Positions 57,437-64,000 of a stretch of DNA of 64,000 nt are shown one piece after another. This stretch comes from Hericium rajendrae (taxonomy: Eukaryota > Basidiomycota > Agaricomycetes > Russulales > Hericiaceae). Position numbers and translations under genes: made by a program. The DNA lies in the NCBI GenBank assembly GCA_033439255.1, contig CM065880.1, positions 1,674,001-1,738,000 on the forward strand, read 5' to 3'. The first letter of the stretch is position 1. Every line of letters starts with the position of its first letter. A model generated the notes under the pieces. The model was not told the origin of the DNA and made no database searches. It was given only the letters and a program-made list of their open reading frames with translations.

Positions 57437-58368
57437 TGCGAGAAGCAATGATCAAGAGGAGCTGAAGAGGACGTCGCGAGTCGCTGTGCAGCGTGCGCGC
57501 TCTAGGCAAGGCCGCAGACGCGCCGGGTGTCACATGCCGATCCGTCCACGCGTGACATCGTGTAACAGATCCCTTACCGTCGAATACTCTAGTACCGACA
57601 TCCGTACGTACGTATCATACTCGTCTCTCTCGAAACTTGTCCACCTTATATATTACTGATACCACATTATTGGACAACTTGAAGGTATCAACAAACAATA
57701 AGACCAACCAGAGAGAGGGCATCACGTATGAATATCGACGCAGAAAGGTAAGCCTATACAGCAGACCGGTAACCAGACCAAAAAGTGCAGAATCTAATGG
57801 AAGGGTGCAAGCACCCAACCTCAAAAGAAGGAAAAATGATGCGTTGGTCAAAATGCAAAGAAGAGAGCTGTGCCAATAGTAGGATAAACTGAAAGGAACA
57901 ACTGAAGTTCGTCAACGACGTCCGGGAGCAAGTCACCTACAGAAGCCTCGAAAAAAATAACTATCGCCGTGGTCAAGAGATATCAACTGCATGAAGAGGG
58001 TATATAGCAGACAGCAGACAACACAAGTACGAAGGGCGGACACCTTGCATCACGTACAGGCTCTGAACTGCAGGCTGGCCAGAACTAAACCCGCGTTAGG
58101 ACAAACGCAAACAAGAAGGCCAGGCACGCCACCTGGAAAAAGGTGCAAGGGAGACGCTACGGATGCGGGGAGGACAGAAAGCAAAGCCCAGAACAGCGAT
58201 TGAAATATAGATATAATTAAGGAAAATGACGAAAGGCGCGAGCAGACCCAAGCGAAATTAAAGTTGCAAGCTAGTAGGATTGCGTTTTGGCAACTACAAA
58301 TGCATCAACATATCTTCAGCCCCTACTTCAAAACAGTACAATGAAATCACTCACCGGCCCCATCCCGA
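57437..58368. other. Intergenic region, SCC2 promoter side
   Basis: Contains the upstream region of SCC2 and the 3' flank of the mucin-like gene. Frames of 60-80 codons on both strands lack support. No RNA gene was recognised. Confidence 0.6.
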
Positions 58369-61300
58369 TCACCAATTCATGCTGCTCTGCTGCAGAATCG
58401 GCGCAGAGATGGCATTCGGCATGACCGGTCTACGTTCCCTTGTCTCATCTGGAGAGTTTCTGTAACTGTATTCCACTGTTGAAGCACCCATCCCCATTGT
58501 CGAGGGGCCAGGGCCAGGTTGGGCCTGATTCGAGACACCTGATGCCCCACGAAGACTGTCCTCGGCAAAGTAAAAGCTCCGTCGCCTCTGTCCACCTACG
58601 CTGTCCTGGTCGAAGTCACGACCGGCTCGGTCAGGGTATGGGTCATGTGGCAGATTTGGATCAGAGAGGCGACGATGAGCGAGCTCGCGACGACGTTTGA
58701 CGCTGCGGAAGATGAGCACGGCCAGCACAATGAGCGTGATACCGCCCAACGCGCTCACAACACCGATGATTGCATCCCGGCGAGAGTGATTCGAGGAACT
58801 GCCACCATTTCCAGATGCATTGGAATTTCCAGTAGTAGCGCCGCCACCACCTGGTACTTCATTTGGATTCGATATAGAACGCAGTGAATACGCAGGATTG
58901 ACATGTCCCGCGAGTGTTGAGTATGGGGCAGGCGAACCAGTGTAAAATTGTGAGCTCTTGACTTTGATCTCGTTCGCCAAAGTATTGACTTGTTCTGTTG
59001 GGATGTATCCAAGCCAAGTGGTCATCAACTGGTCACGGTCACTTGGCCCAGTATATGAATCCGGGATATACACCTGCAATGCGAAAGTCTTGATCTGATC
59101 TTGGGTAATTGGTAGTGCACCCTGCAAAACAGTAGGCAACCATGAAAGTAGCTGCGCCTGTGAATCTCCACTACCGGCGACAAAGATCCAAGGCAAGCTG
59201 CTATCGAAGAGTATGCTGATCAGAGTGTACTGGGACAGATCGGTGCCTTGGGGTATCGGCTGAGGTGGATAAATGCGTGCAGGAATATCATTCGGCAACG
59301 GTGCGGATACTGGAGCAGCAGTGCCTGAGGGGCCTGGCGCTGAAAGCGTTGTCGCAGGTGCGTCAGGGTCAGTGACGGTAGCACTGGCCGGTGAAGACGG
59401 CGTCGGGATCGACGTGAATAACAGTGTCGTCTGCGTCAGATAAGAAAATTCAGATGGAGGCGGCGGGGGGCTAAATGTCACTGTTTGACTAGCACTGGTC
59501 AATGTTGAGGATGAATTGGCAGTGCTGGTGCCAGTGGGGAATGAGATGACAACCGTGCTGCTGGTGACGGAACCACTAACTCCAGTTGTCGACACGGAGC
59601 CACTGACCCCAGTTGTCGACACGGAGCCACTGACCCCAGTCGTCGACACGGAGCCACTGACCCCAGTCGTCGACACGAAGCTACTGACCCCAGTTGTCGA
59701 CACGGAGCCACTGACTCCAGTCGTCGACACGGAGCCACTGACTCCAGTCGTCGACACGGGCTGCGAGGCACTGACGGACCCGCTTGTCGATCCAGTGATA
59801 GATGACGATAAAGTCACAGAGCTATGTAAATAAAGGTACTATAAGTAGGATATTCACAAAGCGAGAGCAAACAAGAAAAATACATACACAGGCAACGATG
59901 TGACTGAGGCAGACACTGAACCCGATTGGGAACCCGAGATGCTGGTCGAGATTGGAGGGAGGATTGAGGTCAAGCAGAGCGGATCATCAAGTCCACAACT
60001 GCTTGTTGCCGAAGCAGAAGCACTCCCCGACTGAGACGCAGAAGCACTCCCCGACTGAGACGTTGAAGCACTCCCCGACTGAGATACTGAAGTTGACACG
60101 GGAGGGATAATCTTACTCGTGACAGTACACAGGATATCAAGAGGATCGCAACTCGTGGCCGACGCGGATGGAGATGGAGATACCTGGCTGTGAGACGCAG
60201 CAGGAGATGTCACCGAGGGCCCCTGACTAGAAGAGGGAGTGGAAAAGATACACCCTATACCTAAAAGACCACAGTCAGAACTCGATGAAGAGACCGACGC
60301 GGGGGTCGAGTGAGGAGGGGCCGGAGGCGACGTCAATGATGTGGGGGCCACAGGCGAGGAAGATGATACATCAGTACTGGACGTGGGTGGTGGGGTAAAG
60401 ATACATCCCAGGCCCAACAGACCGCAATCGGAGGACGTAGCAGACGTCGGAGGTGAAGGGCCGGAAGAGGGCGCAGCGCTTGTCGAGTGCGGAGGTACTG
60501 GAGAAGTGGGCGCCACGGACGAGACAGATGCCGCATCACTACTGGACGTCGGTGAGGTAGGAGAGGAGAAAATGCATCCCAAGCCCAACAGACCGCAATC
60601 GGACGATGTAGGAGACGCTGGGGATGAAGGGCCCGAAGAAGGGCCCGAAGAAGGGGTGGCGGACGGAGGCGGAATTGCAGAAGAATCCGACGGTGTTGGC
60701 GCCTCGGGCGAGGAAGATGCTGTATCACTACTGGACGTTGGCGAACTGGGCGGAGTGGAAAAAATACATCCCAAGCCCAACAGACCGCAATCGGAGGATG
60801 TGGGAGACGCTGGGGATGAAGGGCCCGATGAAGGCGTAGCGGACGGGGGCGGAGTCGCTGAAGATTCCGACGGTGTTGGTGCCTCCGGCGAGGAGGATGC
60901 TGCATCACTACTGGACGTTGGTGAACTAGGCGGAGGGGAGAAAATGCATCCCAAGCCCAACAGACCGCAGTCGCGGGACGTAGAAGATGCCGATGACGAA
61001 GGGCTGGGAGAAGGCGTCGGGGACGGAGTCACAGAAGGAGGACTACTTGGCGCATCAGATGGCGAGACATCCTGCGACGATGTGCCAGAGGATGACGGAG
61101 GCGGTGATGCTGATGGGGTGGACGAATGCTGACAATCGGGACGGAGCAGGAAATCGAGACCCTCGCAATCCTTCGAAGACGAAGCAGAAGACGCAGAGGT
61201 CGATGAATCAGACGACGCCGAAGTCGACGAAACAGAAGATGCTGCTGAGGTCGACGAGGCAGACGCCGCTGAGGTCGAGAAGTCAGACGACGACGGAGTA

Positions 61301-61695
61301 GACGAGTCAGACGGCGCTGAGATCGACGACGGGGATGGCGTCGTCGCGTCAGATGAACTTGACCCGGACGATGACGTTGAAGATCCCGATGGTTGGGGGA
61401 AACCTATATGTATACGCCAAATTAGAGAAGTAGCGCAGATTGAAATAAAGCGTGTAGATATACCCAAGATATCACCCACACCGTTGCCAATTTGGCCTAC
61501 ACCACCGAGAATGTCTCCGAGACCACTACTAAGGTCCCTCTTTAGCGCAGGCGGATCGAGAGGCCTGATGGCCTTCTTCTTGAAAGCGAGAGATCTGCGG
61601 CTATGAGCAGGAGTAACGTTCGGATGATGCGCATTGACCGCCACGCAGATCCCAAAGAGAACAAGAAAAAAAAAAGAGTTTTGAATGAAGTACAT
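58369..61695 (-). CDS. Mucin-like single-pass membrane protein
   Basis: Three exons (61,695-61,464; 61,403-59,888; 59,821-58,369) join in phase to about 1,066 residues. Order: a signal peptide (FFFLVLFGICVAVNA); a basic propeptide-like part with RRSLAFKKKAIR and a Gly-rich LGDILGGVGQIGNGVGDILG; a very long Ser/Thr/Pro-rich region with five copies of DCGLLGLGCIF (one as GIGCIF) and further spaced Cys pairs; seven tandem copies of SVSTTGVSG; a folded region (about residues 770-930; PARIYPPQPIPQG, SSLPWIFVAGSG, TWLGYIP); a membrane helix (IIGVVSALGGITLIVLAVLIF); and a basic cytoplasmic tail. The layout fits a heavily O-glycosylated surface sensor, like Msb2/Hkr1-type mucins or Wsc/Mid2 proteins. 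Role inferred. Long antisense frames such as 60,341-61,132 are shadows. Confidence 0.82.
59580..59765 (-). repeat. 27-bp coding minisatellite (7 copies)
   Basis: In-frame tandem 27-bp repeat that encodes S-V-S-T-T-G-V-S-G. Copies differ by a few bases, mostly synonymous; one copy has SF in place of GS. Such repeats change length readily and alter the reach of surface mucins. Confidence 0.9.
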
Positions 61696-62288
61696 AGGTT
61701 ATGACAGGTATGTTGGCCGAGGCGGGGAGGCGGATGTGCCTTCCACGGTCGTCAAGGCAGGTTAATGGTTATTTCTAGAGACTGAGATGCTGGAAAGCAA
61801 GGACGGCTCAACACGACGAAGAGCCCGTGTAAGAGCCAGAACAGAAAAGAGCGTGGGGACTGCCTTGGTGAGCAGGCTAGGTGACGAGGGGGACAACGTA
61901 CGGGGCGGTGAGAGAGAACAAGAGTCTGTCGCACTGTTGATTATATCCTCGGCCCAGCCACCGCCTTCTCATCAATCATCAAATATTTCGACAAATCGCC
62001 TTTTAGGTTCCTGTCTCCATGGACTCCGGCCTCATCGACATCTGTTGGCGTCATTCTTCCAAACACCTATGCTCTCAGAGCACACATCAATATAGACCAT
62101 CGTCATGAGATACAGTCTGAGTCTACCACAGACTTACTACCCTCTAAAAATAACTGAACACGGGCGCTCAATAAATGGGCGCTCGCAGGTCATCGGAGTC
62201 CGAAAATGTCACGCTCTGTCCAAATGTGGACGAGTAAGTCACTTGAAGTCTTTGAAGACAATTCTCGTTAGAACACAGTACCTTCGCC
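61696..62288. other. Divergent intergenic region
   Basis: Shared upstream region of the mucin-like gene (minus) and SSF1 (plus). Small frames on both strands have no support. Confidence 0.6.
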
Positions 62289-63754
62289 ATGGCACGCAAA
62301 CGCAAGAACAGGACGCATCTTAAAGGTCCAGAATCAGCAGGGACGTCAGTTAACAGTGGTCCAAAATCTTTTGTGATCAAACATGGACAAGTGGGATCTT
62401 CATTGACGCAGCTTACCCGTGATATCAGAAAGGTCATGGAGCCCAACACTGCTAGCCGCCTCAAAGTCAGTTCACCTTTTAGTTCTTGTGAAGATTGTGC
62501 TTACATTCTTTCCCAAGCAAAGGAGCGCGCCCGAAATAAGCTGAAGGATTTCTTAACGATGGCACCTGCACTCCAGGTGACCCATTTACTCGCCTTCACC
62601 ATCACGGACATTGCGCCGTCGTTGAGAATAGTCCGTCTCTCCAATGGACCAACCCTGAGCTTCCGAATAGAGCGTTACAGTCTCATAAAGGACGTTCTGA
62701 AGGCTTCGCGAAGGTCCAAAAATCTGGGCAATGTGGAATACATGAGCCCGCCTCTGGTGCGTCTCCAGTGTCTTAATGCCTCTACATCTATTCACTCATT
62801 CTGGTACTTTATACAGCTTGTGCTTGCATCCTTCCCACCACCATCACCCACGACGCCTTCCCACCTCCCTCTGATCATGAAAACGTTTCAATCACTTTTC
62901 CCTTCGTTGTCTCCAAATACTCTTTCGCTCTCGTCCGCGCGTCGCATAGTACTTGTCTCTTACAATGCGGAGCGTGGCACCATCGACTTCAGGCACTTTC
63001 GCATCACCGTCAAGCCCTATGGCATTTCAAAGCGAGTGCGTCGCGTGCTTGAGGGAAGCGGCGCAGCATCTGCAGCACGCGTCCTCGATCTTGGGAACGA
63101 AAAGGATGTCGCAGACTTCCTCACGCGCAAGCGAGGCGAGCCTGGGCCGGGCGGCGCGGACGGATATGAGTCTGCTGCGTCGTCGGCATCGTCTGCAGCT
63201 GGAGATGACGGAGACGCGGTGTCACTTGCAGATGATTACGTCGGCAGAAACAATACCAAGGGACAGAAGAGGGCTGTCAGATTGGACGAAATTGGCCCGA
63301 GGATGGAGCTGAGGTTGGTTAAGATCACAGAGGGTGTTCCTGGGAAAGAAGGGAACGTAATTTATCATGAGTTCGGTGAGTCTTGTCTTAATAAGATCAA
63401 CACTGTCTGTTTTTCATGTATTGTTCAATATATGCAGTTAAAAAGTCGAAAGCCGAGGCGGCAGCACAAAAAGCAGATCACGCTGCTAAGGAAAAACTAC
63501 GGAAGGAGCGTAGGGAAGAACAACTGCGAAATGTTGAAAGAAAGAAGGCTTTGGGAAAAGCGGGAAACACAGGTGAGCATGATGAAGACGACGAAGGCGT
63601 CGATGGTACCCAATCCGAAAGGGAAGAGGAGGAGGGTGATTGGGATGAGGACGACGAGTTCAGCGAGGGGAGGGCCAGCGAAGATGAGGATGAATCCGAC
63701 GACCAAGAAAGTGAAACCGAGGAGGTACAGGCACGTTCAAAACGGCGGAAATGA
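62289..63754 (+). CDS. SSF1: Brix-domain ribosome biogenesis protein Ssf1/Peter Pan
   Basis: Nucleolar 60S pre-ribosome assembly factor needed for 27S pre-rRNA processing. Four exons (62,289-62,465; 62,523-62,756; 62,817-63,375; 63,438-63,754) join in phase to 428 residues. The N-terminal KSFVIKHGQVGSSLTQL and RKVMEPNTASRLKERARNKL are typical of the family, followed by the Brix core (LRIVRLSNGPTLSFRIERYSL, ARRIVLVSYN, DFRHFRITVKPYGISKRVRR) and by GPRMELRLVKITEGV at its end. The C-terminal tail is a Lys/Arg coiled region (KSKAEAAAQKADHAAKEKL), then a strongly acidic stretch and a final basic KRRK. Intron 1 has a GTCAGT donor. Confidence 0.95.
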
Positions 63755-64000
63755 GACGAGTGATGAATCGTACTTGTACATATTTGTAATATTCCGTCTG
63801 GATGCATCTCACTGCATCTTTTTGAAGAGGGGCTCGGAAATGAATAGCTGTGATGCTTTTGATTAGACTGGTGACCGTCTCTCGAACACAATGACGGACG
63901 AGTCGAGTATTGTGTTGAGAGACTGGGAGAACTCGGAGTGGCGCAATAGGCCCGCGCCTTCCTGTCAAAAAGAGTCACGCGATGTCATCACGAGCACTAA
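63755..64000. other. 3' flank of SSF1
   Basis: No complete gene in the last 245 bases. Minus-strand frames at 63,478-63,978 are mostly antisense to SSF1 and are not called. Confidence 0.6.

Noticed and set aside
60341-61132. 263-codon plus-strand ORF opposite the mucin-like gene
   Set aside because: It mirrors the Ser/Pro-rich repeat in antisense (Glu/Gly/Val/Asp-rich) and has no splice or domain support.

Overview
The window is nuclear DNA of a filamentous basidiomycete, most likely an agaricomycete and perhaps a polypore. The evidence is short spliceosomal introns of about 45-60 nt with GTRNGT donors, branch-like CTAAC/CTGAC and CAG/TAG acceptors, compact multi-exon genes, and proteins of fungal type: a P450 reductase, a Sec14-like protein, a Scc2/Mis4-type cohesin loader, POL12 and SSF1. 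The species is an inference.

The window has two halves. Positions 1 to about 41,200 form a nest of repeats with no intact host gene. Positions about 41,270 to 63,760 form an ordinary gene-dense arm: POL12 (minus), a SET-domain protein (plus), NADPH-cytochrome P450 reductase (plus), a Sec14-like lipid-transfer protein (plus), the cohesin loader SCC2/MIS4 (minus), a mucin-like membrane protein (minus) and the ribosome-biogenesis Brix protein SSF1 (plus). Splice phases were checked by eye across every junction of POL12, SET, the reductase, Sec14, the mucin and SSF1, and all agree. For SCC2 only some of the junctions were checked.

The repeat half holds: a 308-bp tandem repeat; two inverted copies of a 581-bp foldback element; arrays of intron-like units with micro-exons of about 19 nt; four members (A-D) of a large element family of about 3 kb or more with CATCTGAGAAATTT-type terminal inverted repeats; a related symmetrical element carrying a 122-bp satellite and a 9-unit array of 80-bp palindromes; a 12.2-kb Ty3/gypsy retrotransposon with 1,019-bp LTRs and a 4-bp target duplication; and, further right, a decayed tyrosine-recombinase gene and a 3-kb inverted-repeat element. 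Nesting order can be read: element D sits inside C, C interrupts an older ORF, and D is itself interrupted by a 1.2-kb inverted-repeat element and by the retrotransposon.

Two structures stand out as possibly undescribed. First, the retrotransposon carries, downstream of pol and in antisense, its own intron-bearing genes (one with a TATA box, one encoding a Zn2Cys6-like cysteine cluster). This block is bounded by copies of the element's polypurine tract, as if captured between pol and the 3' LTR. Second, the large elements repeatedly carry one module: a roughly 46-nt intron-like sequence whose branch-like TACTAAC lies almost on the 3' splice site, followed at once by a perfect or near-perfect 12-14 bp hairpin. 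It occurs at least seven times in both orientations. All base differences that I could see between the two LTRs are CpG transitions, which points to cytosine methylation. Repeat boundaries and copy numbers were read by eye and may be off by a few bases.
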